From Dillenia suffruticosa (Eukaryota; Streptophyta; Magnoliopsida; Dilleniales; Dilleniaceae): DNA of 64,000 nt. The notes beneath the pieces are model-generated. The model made no database searches, had not been told where the DNA came from, and worked only from the letters and a program-made list of their open reading frames with translations. How positions within the stretch are numbered: position 1 is the stretch's first letter; the number at the start of each line of letters is the position of its first letter. A program made the translations under genes and the position numbers. The DNA lies in the NCBI GenBank assembly GCA_033439265.1, contig JAVTVX010000012.1:30016761-30080760 (forward strand). Direction: 5' to 3'. Shown here piece by piece: positions 34,736 to 45,765 of this stretch.

Positions 34736-35704
34736 CCCACCACTTATATTTGTAGTTAAACTCTAAGTAATTCGGTTCGAGTATTATGAAATACATTTAG
34801 GGACAGATCTCCCAACATAATATTTTTCATTCTCAAATTTTGAATAAGAGATTTAATTAACAGATCTAGTAATTAATCCCACTAGACCAACTAGCTTATT
34901 TAATTTTTATTTCAAGCAACATGAGTGGATCTGAATTACACATCTCATGTATAATTCTATATCATGCTTTTGCATATATCCATATCATCATATATGAATT
35001 AAAACAAGAGGGGATTGTTCCCAAGGGGACAGTCTAGTAGTATAAACTTCCTCTCTTAATCTGGTGATTATAATTTTAAATTTTTGTATAATCAAAAATG
35101 AAAAAAAGAAAGATAGGGTCTTGCATCTAATTTTTCCTTAACTAACATGATTAAGGAATATCTCAATAAACGGACGGCAAAATAAGCACGACGTATCCAT
35201 AAGAAATTATTTTTTTTGGTTACAATATAAAATTATTTCATTACAACAAAGACGGTCATACCCATACACTACATCTAGAGGCGAAGCCAATGGTTTCTCC
35301 CCCTTCTTCCCCAAGAAAAAGCAAAAAACAATAATTTATATTCTAAAAGATTTATTTTATTTTTAAAATTATAATACATATCCCTCTGTGTGCTTCTCCC
35401 CAAATGTTATATATCCCCTTTAATTTAAATTTTTAATTTTTCCCAGCCGACTAAAAAAATATGGCATAAGAACTCTACCATACCATACATCCGTGGCAAC
35501 TGTCCAAGCGCACTTAAAAACAGATGAAGACCAAGTAATATGGCATATAACGCAAGCTAGAAATCAAAAGACTCAAACCCAAACACTAACAAACTAAGTA
35601 ACCTATCATTGACCGACCATAAGAACTTTTATTGAGTGATAGAGGGTTAATGGGTTTGCAGATGTCCATATGAACTAACTAAAGTGGTTTGGTGGCTATT
35701 GTCA
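34736..35704. other. Non-coding DNA with the empty solo-LTR site and an unclassified insertion
   Basis: Near 34955 one TTCTA marks the empty target of the solo LTR in unit 1. About 320 bases at 35200-35525 are absent from unit 1 (joined there near 11345). They begin with a T-run on the plus strand and could be a transposon, but I recognise no family and no clear duplication. Confidence 0.5.
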
Positions 35705-35960
35705 TTGATTGCTTTGGAAAGCTTTTCCTCAGACGCTTTACAATCAAACATCCTTCACAGATTTGATTTAGATCTGTGATTGGAATTCTTTTCACTACCT
35801 TCTTTACTCGTTATGCTTTGAGGTCCCCGAAATAAATATGATCGAATCTCATATGTCAAACCCATGAAAGATATTGAACCGATGCTTTTAAGCACGTAAA
35901 ATCAGCTGTTCAAAAATTCAATAAAAATAATATATTCTTTGTCATGGGAACTATAGCTAT
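35705..35960 (-). pseudogene. Ty1/copia GAG-pre-integrase fragment
   Basis: On the minus strand a decayed frame reads RFDHIYFGDLKA, then NQICEGCLIVKRLRKSFPK, the pattern of the domain just before copia integrase (RFGHLNF...CEGCxxGKxxRxxFP). It belongs to the copia remnant whose gag lies to the right. Unit 1 has lost it in a deletion of about 500 bases. Confidence 0.6.
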
Positions 35961-36326
35961 CACTTTAGTATTTTGATATATTAACCACAAAGATCTACAT
36001 TCCATAGATCCAAACTCATGATGTTACTAGTTAACTTTTGAATATAGTAGATATCAACCAATAATTATAGCCACCTCTTTTAGTTTTGATTATTCGTAAA
36101 GATAAAGATATAAATACCAAGAATTTAGTTGAAAAAATGATTTCGAATAGAAATAAGAAGTGTAAAAAAATCTAAACCAATTAAAATAATGCATTATTAT
36201 TATTATCATTATTATGAATTTTCATTATTTTCATTTTTTAGTTTTATTTTCTCTATTTTTATTTTTAAACTTTTATTTATTCATTTATTTCTCTCTCCAC
36301 TCTCCAATATTGGTCTGACCAATTTT

Positions 36327-36521
36327 TTTTTTGATATTATACCAATCGGTATCTGGAATCATATTTCTACTAATTTGGTTTGGGACTTGCAGTGACCTAT
36401 TTAAGGGGACTACCCTCCCAATATAGTTTTTTGCATACCCAAGTTGCGAGTTAAATTCAAAAATTTAGTTAAGGGAACAAGCACCACATCTCATTAGATC
36501 AATTATCCGTTTGTGGTCTTG
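36327..36521 (-). mobile_element. SINE-like insertion in unit 2
   Basis: About 195 bases absent from unit 1, flanked by CCAATTTT (36319-36326 and 36522-36529). On the minus strand it has an A-box-like TGATCTAATGAGATG and ends near GGTATAATATC followed by an A-run. A B-box-like word is weak. The size, duplication and tail fit a plant SINE. Confidence 0.55.
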
Positions 36522-36639
36522 CCAATTTTAAATTTTGGAATTAAAATTTAGAATTAAAATTCAGTTTGTTATTATTATATAGTTCACATTGGATATGAGA
36601 TTTATCACACCTTTTACAATTACTTTGTCTTCCTCTTTC

Positions 36640-37219
36640 TCGACCTCTAACTTTTCCTCTTCCTCAGTTTACATTCGGCGCATTTTGAGCCCATCTTCTT
36701 GACCTGTTCCTCTTCTGCATTATCCTTCTCCTTTGACAACTACCCTTGATTGTAATACTTTTTCATTTTATTCCCTATTGCTCAAAATTCATTCTTTTTT
36801 CATGGATAGCCAAAAAACCATTGAGTTGTTAAAATAGTCACGTTCTTCAAATCTTTGAATTCTTCAATTGCAACCATCATGTGATTGAATTTTGAATCGA
36901 GGGAGCGCAAAATTTTCCATCACATGGAGATTTTCACCAAGCCTCTACATCGGGTTCACATTACTTGAATTCAAGTAAAATAATCCAAGATGGATTCACT
37001 CTCCTTCATAGAGAGGGTTTCAAACTCAACCCTTAGAGTTTGAAATCTTACCTTCTTCAGATTACCAACATCAATGTGAGTGCTCTTCAAAGCAGCCGAT
37101 GCTTACGTGGCGGTGGTCTCGTCGTTGACTTTTTCAAATATATCATCATCCGATCTTCGATGAATGATTGTAAGTGCAACTTGGTCCTTCTTTACCTCCA
37201 ATCTCTATCGCTTCTATTT
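36640..37219 (-). pseudogene. Ty1/copia gag remnant, left of CACTA copy 2
   Basis: The downstream half of the copia gag on the minus strand, with UBN2-like residues such as LKSTHIDVGNL and RVEFETLSLKES near 37090-36990. The frame is cut at 37220-37222 (ATT) by the CACTA insertion and its upstream part resumes at 44231. Confidence 0.65.
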
Positions 37220-37699
37220 ATTCACCGCAAAATTAAAGCATTATGTTGACGGTAACTTTTAGGATCGGAGACTTTTAGTCACGATTTTTATACTTTATAG
37301 AGACGGTTTATAACGAAATCGTCAAAAAATATTAGTTTTTCCCAATAGACTAAAATATTCACGAAGAAAAGTTTAGCAACCGTCTGTAAAGGTACCACAC
37401 AATCATCTATAAAGCAATATTCAATTGTGATGGTTTAAAATTATAGTCAGTAAATGTAATAGTCTTTTTGACACGTTTTAAAAATAGTTTCAATATAAAT
37501 CTTTTTTATTGTCTATTTCTCCATAAGTTTTAAATGTACTGTAACATACAAATTCTACCATTTTTTAAAACTATATTCAATTCTCACCGTTAGAATAAAA
37601 CGTTTGTATAAATTCTATTTATACTAACATATATATTGTAACGTCACTAAAATGTAAAATTGTTATCATATTTGTATCATATACTTTTATATTTGAAAA

Positions 37700-37985
37700 T
37701 AGTCTAAGTGGTAAGTTATAGTAAATTTATGATAGTAGTAGTTTTAACTAAATAAGTAGGTAGTAAGTATGTGGTAAGTAGGTGGTAAGTAGGTAGTAAA
37801 TTGTAGTAAATTTATGATAGTAGTAATTTTAACTAGATAAGTAGGTAGTAAGTAGGTGGTAAGTAGGTGGTAAGTAGATAGTAAATAAATAAGTAAATTT
37901 ATATAGTGGTAAATTAGTGATAAATTTGTGATATATAGTTAACCGATAAGTGATAAGTGGATAGTAAGTGATAAATTAGTGGTCA
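37700..37985. repeat. Subterminal repeats, left end of CACTA copy 2
   Basis: Arrays of GTAGGTAGTAAGTAGGTGG-like words, inverse to the right-end array of copy 1. A short GC-rich scrap (GGGCGCCCGCCC) follows at 37988-38030. Confidence 0.75.
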
Positions 37986-38526
37986 TCGGGCGCCCGCCCA
38001 TGCTAGCACAGGCACCCGCACATGCCAATCAACATATGCACTTAATGGTAACTTCATGCTTGTAATTTCACTAAATCTAATTTTATTTTTATTTATATTT
38101 CAACTATTATATTTTTTCATTTTTCATTTTAATTAATTCTATTTCAATTAATTTAATTGTGTTTTATTTTTTTCTTATTTTTTGTTTTTCGAATGAGTAT
38201 GGAATTTAAATTATAATATATTAATAATTTAAAAAATCTATATATTTAATTACAAATATTTACCGTTCAAAATATATAAAATTAATAAATTATAATTCAT
38301 TAATGATATTCAATTTAAATATCACTCAAATAAATTTGTTTGAATATATCAAAATAGTAGTAAAAAAACTCAATGAGAATAGAAAAAAAAAATCTCATGA
38401 AGGAAAATAATAGAGGTGAGAGTAAGATAAGGGGAAAAAAAGTGAAAACCAGATAAAAAATGAAAAAAAAAAGTGAAGTTGAGATAACTAGGAAGAAAGA
38501 AAAGAAGAAAATAGAATTACATATAT

Positions 38527-38600
38527 CACATTATGGTATAATAGTTGACTCAATTGTGTTTTGTGATTCAAGTCATCGGTTCAAATCCCTACAGCAACAA
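38527..38600 (+). other. tRNA-derived segment next to the GC array, CACTA copy 2
   Basis: A-box TGGTATAATAGT at 38534-38545 (11 of 12 consensus positions) and a perfect B box GGTTCAAATCC at 38578-38588. They are 44 bases apart, the distance in a normal tRNA. It ends CTACAGCAACA, then a T-run and TTGCATAAAAAATAAAGGA lead into the GC-rich array. Same order and polarity as in copies 1 and 3. Confidence 0.68.
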
Positions 38601-38644
38601 TATTTCCTTCTTTTTTTCTCCATTTTGCATAAAAAATAAAGGAG

Positions 38645-39005
38645 AGTGACGGGGCCCGTGCAGGCGTATGCAGCAAGCGCGGGCGCCCGCAAGGCATGCG
38701 TGCCGTGCTCATGTGCACACTCTTGCCTCTGTGGGCGTCCGGGCAGGCGCCAGCGCATACGTGGGCAGGTAACATGCGGGCGCCTAGGCATGCGGGCATG
38801 CTCACGCGCAGGGGCCTGTATGGGCAAGGGCGGGCGCCCGTTTGGGCAATGGACCATGCGCACAGCATGGGCAAGCGCTTGCATGCGCGTCGGCATGCAG
38901 AGCACGTGGGCACCCGTGCGGTTGCATGGAAGAGTGTGGAGCTTGCGCATGCGCGGGCATGTACAAAGCTTGGGTGCTCCTGCCCCGCACAGACAAGCGT
39001 GGATG
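38645..39005. repeat. GC-rich minisatellite in CACTA copy 2
   Basis: About 360 bases of repeats such as GCGGGCGCCCGCAAGGCATG and GCATGCGGGCATG, CpG-rich inside an AT-rich element. Open frames in all six readings are composition effects. Confidence 0.88.
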
Positions 39006-39559
39006 TCCATGGTTACCACATGGTTTTAATATCAGTTACCACATGGTTACTACATGTTACTACATGTGTTGTTTATATTGTCTTACTCCAAAATTATTAT
39101 TTTATCATCTAGAAAGGCATCAGAAAAAGTTATTACCATCAGTTACGTTACACAAAAGTTACAGTGATTTATGTCGGTTACTTACTTCCATGTTAGTATA
39201 AGTTTTGTATCGTTAAACGTAATAAGGATTGAAAAAAAAAAAACAAAGGCATATGTCACATAACTACATGTAAGATGTTCGAAACAAAAAATATTCTTCA
39301 AGTTTGAAGGCATTTTTATCTGTAAAAAATAATTGTATATAATAAATTGTACATAATAAATAATAAATTATGATTGTAAATACAAATATTAACTGTGAGC
39401 CCTTTCCTTTATTTGAATCCAAAACATTTTGATCCAAAATATCTTAATAGTATTGATTTCTATATTTCTTCACAACTATTCAAAATAAAAAATTAAAAAC
39501 TGCATTTTAATATTAAATATCAAACTAAAATAATGTGCTTATTATTAAAATCTGGTAAC

Positions 39560-39880
39560 ATTTTGGATGATTGAGATTGTTCAGACCGAAACTTGTTCTT
39601 TTTCTTGGAATTGTTGTGATTTTTCATACAATACTCATCCATAGGTTTAAATGGGTTAGGGAGGAGAGCTTTTAAGAAAAAATGAAGAAACTTTGATGGT
39701 GAAAGGATGGAGAAATTTTGATGACCGCATAAGATTTATAATATAACTTTTTCACAAATAAATTTTTAAAATTCCGTCCATTTTTTCTTTGGCATTTTTC
39801 TCTCGCCTCTTTTTTCATTACCGCGTTTTTAATTCGTCATAATTTTTTTTTATATTTTAAATCAATACCGCCACGTTGTT
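39560..39880 (-). other. Outward-facing leader/first-exon block (left), CACTA copy 2
   Basis: On the minus strand it holds GAGGCGAGAGAAAAATGCC, a leader with CATCAAAATTTCTCCATCC and CCCATTTAAACC, and a short piece ending CAATCATCCAAAATGTTACCAG. It matches 18930-19397 of copy 1 and faces the left end. Confidence 0.5.
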
Positions 39881-40258
39881 GAAAAAATCACTTACTACTT
39901 AATTACTATATACTTACTACATATTTACTATATTTAAGTACCTGTAAGCCTTTCTCTGCGTTAATTATATCCATTTGATTAATAAAAAATAACGTATATT
40001 CAGTATAAATTTATTAATATTATTAATTTAAATAATATACTGATGTGAAATTAGTAATTTATATAATATAGCATTATAGTTTTTGAAAATTTATCGAACA
40101 TAATATAATAGAAAGAAGTTAAACACTTTCCAAATTGACAAACTTTATAGTAAATGGTTCATTACTGGTTTACTCATCATGTAAGTATATCATTTTTTAA
40201 TATTATTAATTTCTTCTCTTTATATAAATATTTAATCTTTTAAGATTTCTTTTTTAGG

Positions 40259-40890
40259 TTATTAATCCAAAATATATCAGAGAGATTACAGATAAAATTA
40301 AATAGATTGCTCGTGGACCAGATCCATTCATTAGAAATTACAATGGCTAATATCGATTTTATGTAAAAGATCGTGAAAAATACCTTCAAACTCAGAATTC
40401 AAGAGTTATGGCAGCAGTAGTTAATGATGTTAGTTATGCAAGTGCGAGGGATAAAAGATCAATTCAAGGTAAAGTTAATTATTATGGCATCTTAAGAGAA
40501 ATCATTCAAGTAAACTAAAATGGAATGTATACATTTGTATTATTTCGGTGTGATTAGGTTGACCTACAATGAGGATGCAAGAAGGATTGATTTGGTTCAA
40601 CTTTTATCAATTTTTCCTATCGCAATCATACCAGTATCATACCGATGATGATTTGCTGGATGATTCTTATGTGTTGACATTTCAAGCAAAGAAGATATTT
40701 TATGTGGCTGATGAAAGACATAATAGATGACTTGTTGTAAAATATGTCAAAGTTGGAGATGAATTTGATATGGGTGATGAAGTGACAATTCATCATTTCA
40801 ATTCAGAAACTAATCCTCAACTAATCAGTGGGTTTGAACTAATATTAATGAAGATGAAGGAAATATATTAATCGAGATGAATGATGATAA
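40259..40890 (+). pseudogene. TNP2-type transposase fragment (DUF4216-like)
   Basis: After a likely intron acceptor (TTTTTTAG at 40251-40258) a decayed frame reads IARGPDPFIRNYNG, YRFYVKDREKYLQTQNSRV, then KVNYYGILREIIQVN, and farther on SYVLTFQAKKIFYVADE. This is the pattern of the DUF4216 region at the C-terminal side of CACTA TNP2 proteins (...RxxTQNSGV...YYGxLxxIIEL...). Stops at about 40303, 40352 and 40516 and frameshifts kill it. It is direct evidence that the element descends from an autonomous CACTA transposon. Confidence 0.7.
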
Positions 40891-41289
40891 TGATGTTGAT
40901 AGAGTAGGATGAGATGCATATATATAGGAAATGTAATTTTGTTTACATATTACTTAAGCATTTGCTATTTTTATATTTTTTTCCATTAATTTATTCGATA
41001 CACTCAGTATAATACATAGTAACAATTGGTGTAACAAATATGAAAACTATATTTAATTCTTAATTAGTTTACTAAAACAAATACTCAAAGTTGTAACAAT
41101 ATTTCTAAAAATTACATTGCATATGATTATAATAATAAGCTCAGGAAGAAAAAAAAGAGACAGATCAAAAATTAAATAAATTATTAGCATACAAAATTTA
41201 CAAGCAGTAAATAGAGTTTTTAAAAATTTACAATTAATAGTAATAATATAGTAAATAGTAATAATATAATAGAGTTTTTGAAAATTTAT

Positions 41290-42235
41290 AAGTTAGGTAC
41301 GTAGGTGCCTGTGCTGGCATGACTGAGCACCTGTGTCGACCACATATGCCATGTCAATACTTTTTTTATTATATAAAAATTTTCACTTATATATTATATC
41401 AAAAATTTCAAATATGAATTATGTAGAATAATAATATAATTAATATTATTAATTTAAATAATGTAATGATATAAATTTAGAGTCATTATTTATTGTAATG
41501 TAATATTTAGGGTAAGATTGTAGTAACATATTTCAATGTTGTAACAAAAACAAAAACAAAAACACAAATTCATAAAATGAAATTGCCGATGATGTAATAA
41601 TAAAAAAATGAAATTAAACTTATAAAAAGCGGGAAAAAATTACGGATTCTAAAATTTTATTTGAGTCCCTAAATCAAATATATAATAAATCATTCTCCAC
41701 AAACCTTCTTTCCCTCCAAAATTTATAAGTTAGGTAATAAACATATAGTAAGTAGTTAGTCAGTAGTAATACTGTCGCATGAGCTTGCATAGGCACGCAT
41801 GCATTGGCGCCCGCAGGAGGTTGCATGCATGTAGTGGCATGTGTGGGCAGGCGCCCATGCTGGCATGGCCGAGCGCCCGTATCGGCCTACACATACCATG
41901 TCTTTACTTTTTTTATTATATAAAAATTTTCACTTATGGATTATATCAAAATTTTCAAATAATATAAAATAATGATATATTTAATATTATTAATTTAAAT
42001 AATGTAATGATATAAATTTAAGATTATTGTTTATTATAATGTAATATTTAGGGTAAGAATGTAATAAAATGTTACAATTTTATAACAAAAATAAAAATAC
42101 AAATACAAAAAATGAAATTTGAAATTAAACTTACAAAAAAGTGGGAAAAAATAGTGGGGTCTAAAAATTTATTTAAACGCCTAAATCAAATATATAATAA
42201 ATCATTTTCGATAAACCCTCTTTTCCTCCAAAACC
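41290..42235. repeat. Internal direct duplication in CACTA copy 2
   Basis: Two consecutive copies (about 41300-41745 and 41850-42235) share GGCATG.C.GAGC, then ACTTTTTTTATTATATAAAA, AATTTAAATAATGTAATGAT, TATTTAGGGTAAGA and AAATCAAATATATAATAAAT. A short GC-rich insert (41780-41890, GGCGCCCGCAGGAGG) lies between them. Confidence 0.7.
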
Positions 42236-43440
42236 TCTCCTGATAAGCTCTTCTCCCTCAAAGCTCAGATCTTGTAACTTAACCATAATCTCTTTTTTCA
42301 AATTTTCAAATCTTGCGACTTCACCAAAATTTTATTTCAAATTTTCTAACTCAATATGGGAAAAACTAAACGAAACCATCCAAAAAACAATTTTACTTTG
42401 AAGAAGAAGCCCAATCATCCTAATATGCTACCCAGGTTTGATTTGGTTTTGGTTTAAAAATATATCATTGCTTAGGATCTAAATTATTTGCCAAACTCAT
42501 TGTTGAAAAGATATAAATAACTCATATTTTATTTTACTTATAATTAATTTTACTGCATAATATTTTATAAATTTGGAATCACATTTTATTCTTACAGACA
42601 ACACAATCTAGGACGAAACCTTGTAGAGCAGAATAAGTAGAATCTGATTGGATGACAGTTTTATTTCTATGAAAGTATCAGAAGTTATGGTATAAATGAT
42701 TATTTTTATATAGTTTTTGATTTATTGACATTCTCGTTTCATTTATTTTCTTTATACGAAATGATGAAGAGTCAAATAAAGTCTGTCGAGAGTGAAAAAT
42801 ACCAAGTATAAAGTTCAAATTTATCTTGAAAAAGTGATATTATCTCTAAAGTTAAAGGTTCTGATTCGTGGGAAAGAATCATATATGCATCACAAAATAT
42901 GCATTCAACCAGAGTTGAGAAAGAAGATATAACTAATATGATACAACGATTAATGGAATAAAATTATATTAAGTAATGTTCTTCTTCATATTGCTATGCA
43001 TGTTGGAACTGAACATAAAGATGAATTGATGAATATGGTTAATGAAGCAGACTTATTACTGGTATTCAGGTATGTTATTTCTCTATTTCTATTTCAGTAC
43101 AATCTTATTAATTTCACTCTTATTTTTCAAAAATAATCAAAATTATTTGTTTTTTAGGTTTCTTCAAGACAAGATGCTGAGAGTGCACATAAAAACCAAC
43201 AATCATCATCATCGCCTGACTCCGTCCCAAAAGGTAATATTTTTATCTATAACTATTCTTAATATGTACCATTCCATTATACTCTTGTCACTATTTATTT
43301 TTATTTTATTTTTAACATAGTAATATTTTTATTTATGAACATTTTTGCATTATTATATTATATTTCATCTGACTCTACTTCTTTTTGTAAATGAATAGAT
43401 TGAATGAAGATGGATTGTGCCGATAATCCTTTTGATAATT
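42160..43440 (+). pseudogene. Second element gene (leader and decayed exons), CACTA copy 2
   Basis: A leader with AAATCATTTTCGATAAACCC is followed by an ATG at 42356 that opens a short exon rich in Lys, Asn and His, ending in CCTAATATGCTACCCAG before a GT donor. Further exon-like pieces can be read to about 43440, for example around 42780-42960 and 43160-43235, separated by AG/GT borders and broken by stops. The position next to the subterminal repeats suggests the tnpA-like gene of En/Spm; that is inference, as I see no diagnostic motif. Confidence 0.4.
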
Positions 43441-43659
43441 GAAGTGAAGCATTTGTATAAACATATCAGAAGAAGATATATGGATTGTGGGATATGCTTG
43501 TAAGATATGTATTTTTTTTTATTTATCCAATTGTATCAATCATTCTCCAAAATTATAATATTTTACTATTTTCTTTATTTTCAAGTTTTTAGTTATATTT
43601 TCTAATACTTGTACTAACTATCAATAAAATTTATAACATTTCCTCACATACGAAAATAT

Positions 43660-44060
43660 ACGCAGTAACTGACTAATAACTGACTAGTAAGTAATGATAG
43701 TAGTAACCGAAAAATAAGTAACTAGTAACTGATGATAGTAGTAACCGAGAAGTAAGTAATCAGTAAGTGAGTAGTAAGTGATGGTAATAGTAATCAACTA
43801 TAGTGGCAATAAAAGTACTAACATTTCTTAACATTTCCTAACCGACCATAAATTGATCACAATATTTCTTAACATTTGTACAACCGAAAATAAAAGTAAT
43901 AACATTTCCAAACGGTTTTATATATGTCATAATATGGCAGTAACATAACTGACATAGGTACTAATATGACAACCGATGATAAAAGTATTAAATTTTTCTC
44001 AACACTATTTTAAACCGATGATAAAATATTAAATTGTACTAACAGTTCTAACCGTCACTA
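43660..44060. repeat. Subterminal repeats, right end of CACTA copy 2
   Basis: AGTAACCGA, TAGTAAGTAATGATAGTAGT and CTAACCGACC words repeated, inverse to 15560-15965 of copy 1. The hairpin with CTATCCCGACT follows at about 44095-44130. Confidence 0.78.
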
Positions 44061-44230
44061 TAAATATATGACATGTTCCAACGGTCATAAAAAGTGTCGG
44101 AATTCACCTATCCCGACTAGAGTATTACCGACTAAAACCCCATCCGTCAGAGAAGATTTTGCAAACGGTTTTATCATATTTAGGAGACGGTTTTAATCCG
44201 TCAAAATAACTTACTTGTTTTGTAGTGATT

Positions 44231-45028
44231 ATCTGGTGGAAGTAAAGGCTTGACTTTCTTCAAAACTTCCTTTTTCAATATCCTAACACCTAATAACCCA
44301 TACTCCTTGGGATCTCACAATTGGCAAGATTGCCTTCATCCCTATTAGCCAATTTTCATAAGTGAGCTTAGTAAGGAGTGAATATTTGAATGAGATTGAG
44401 ATATCCAATGAGACAATTTTCAAAACATGGCTTGAAGCTGAACTATTGCTCTGATACCACTTTGGCAGATAGTGAGTTCAAAATTTCTGAATTTGGAATT
44501 TGAGACTTGGATTTTCAAAGTTTCTAAGGTTTGTGGAGTAACTCCAAATCACTCACACTTACAAGAAGGAAAAGAGAAGAGGATAAAATCTGCGAACTAT
44601 TTGAACTGTTACTTACATTGTTGGATTGAATTGCTTGAAACTTATTTACAATTGAGCACCAAGATAAGTTAATATTACTTTTTTCTTATAAATGAGTTAA
44701 TATTCTTCTCTAGTGTAAACATATTTAATGTATCTATTGAATGATAGCACTAAGCATACCAAGGAGCCTAGCAACGAAAGAGACAAAATCGTATGTAAAT
44801 ATTTTTTAACCACAAAAAAGTTCTTATTCTTTTGCATTCTACATCTATTCCATATTTTTCATGTTGACTAGACAATTAGATTTCCATGACTCTCCTTTTT
44901 TTTTTATATGTTTCACACGATCAAACCCTTCAAATTTCACATTAATATTAGCTCATTTGAATAGCCATTTTATCTTCATATAAATATTAAGTTTATTTTG
45001 CAACATATCCATCAACATCTATGGCTTC
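44231..45028 (-). pseudogene. Ty1/copia remnant right of CACTA copy 2: gag start, primer site, LTR piece
   Basis: On the minus strand: an LTR-like segment (45028 to about 44466), an exact tRNA-iMet-type primer-binding site TGGTATCAGAGC at 44459-44448, then a gag start with NWLIGMKAILPIVRSQGVW near 44360-44290. It is the upstream half of the gag broken at 37219. The match to unit 1 (12190-12893) has roughly 10% mismatch by eye. Confidence 0.75.
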
Positions 45029-45765
45029 GTGAAAAGGGGGACTCTTGGATTTTTGGCTTTGGTGTGGTTATGAAAATAAGTTTTTTCAAAAGTTAAAGAG
45101 TGCTTTAAAGTTATGAATGATGTTTTATGGTGATGATAGATGGTGGGTGAAGGAATTGTTCATCAATGCATAACATAGACAACCTTAAATTTATATATCA
45201 AATCATTAAGAAATTCCAATTAACTTAAGAATATAACCAAAAGAAAGCATGTCTAAATCCATGCTTTCTAGATTTCCTCTAATAATTTCTGAGGGGTGTC
45301 CTGAATTGAGTGCATGTCTCTTGAAATCCTAAATTGGGGCAACCTTTTATATCTTTGTGTTCTTCCAAACAAATCTCTAACCGATGAAATATTAAAAGGT
45401 GCACATAATCTGACCACAACCATTTTTAAAAATAATTGTGTTATCTTTTCATATCCTCATTTTAATTCATAACAAAGATAGGAACTATCATTTAGGTTTT
45501 TGTACATTTATAAATTCTATATCCTATAAGATATTTTAGAATTCAAAATTAATCAAAATTTTAATAAATCGCTTTTTCATAAATTTAGTTTTATATGACA
45601 GCTTAAAAATATAATTATTTTATATATTAAAATAAAAATTTAATAGGAATAGCAATCATGACTTAGAAATTGGGGCTATTGGTGGTCAAAAAGGTCAAAC
45701 GGCCATAATCGAGTTCAAAAGCTTGAGATAAAACAGTGTTTTGGACTCTTACTCGTGACGGTGTA
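45029..45765. repeat. Tandem duplication, partial unit 3
   Basis: It matches the start of units 1 and 2 (1-760; 12895-13074 plus 27782-28380), from GAAAAGGGGGAC to TTTTGGACTCTTAC, with more mismatches than units 1 and 2 show to each other. Similarity stops before the place where the orphan first exon would lie, so no pectinase sequence is present. This is the right end of the array. Confidence 0.78.

Larger units (their letters stand above)
37223..44227 (+). mobile_element. CACTA (En/Spm-type) transposon, copy 2, 7.0 kb
   Basis: The left end is CACCGCAAAATTAAAGC (decayed CACTA) and the right end, read inward, is CACTACAAAACAAGTAAG. The 3-base duplication ATT lies at 37220-37222 and 44228-44230, and unit 1 holds the empty site near 12173. 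It is the inverted relative of copy 1. Inside are subterminal arrays at both ends, GC-rich arrays, a tRNA-like segment, a degraded TNP2-like fragment on the plus strand, and two outward-pointing leader blocks. No full transposase, hence non-autonomous. Confidence 0.9.
12894..45028. repeat. Tandem segmental duplication, unit 2
   Basis: It begins with the same bases as position 1 and follows unit 1 in order: orphan exon, pectinase gene, CT repeats, copia remnant. It is enlarged by the chromovirus (13075-27776), the CACTA element (37223-44227), a SINE-like insertion near 36327 and an insertion near 35200. The right boundary is where unit 3 begins, near 45029, after the words ATCTATGGCTTC that also end unit 1. 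Confidence 0.86.

Noticed and set aside
38573-39201. Frames with CxxxC-like repeats in CACTA copy 2
   Set aside because: Same reason: GC-rich array, no consistent frame in copy 1.
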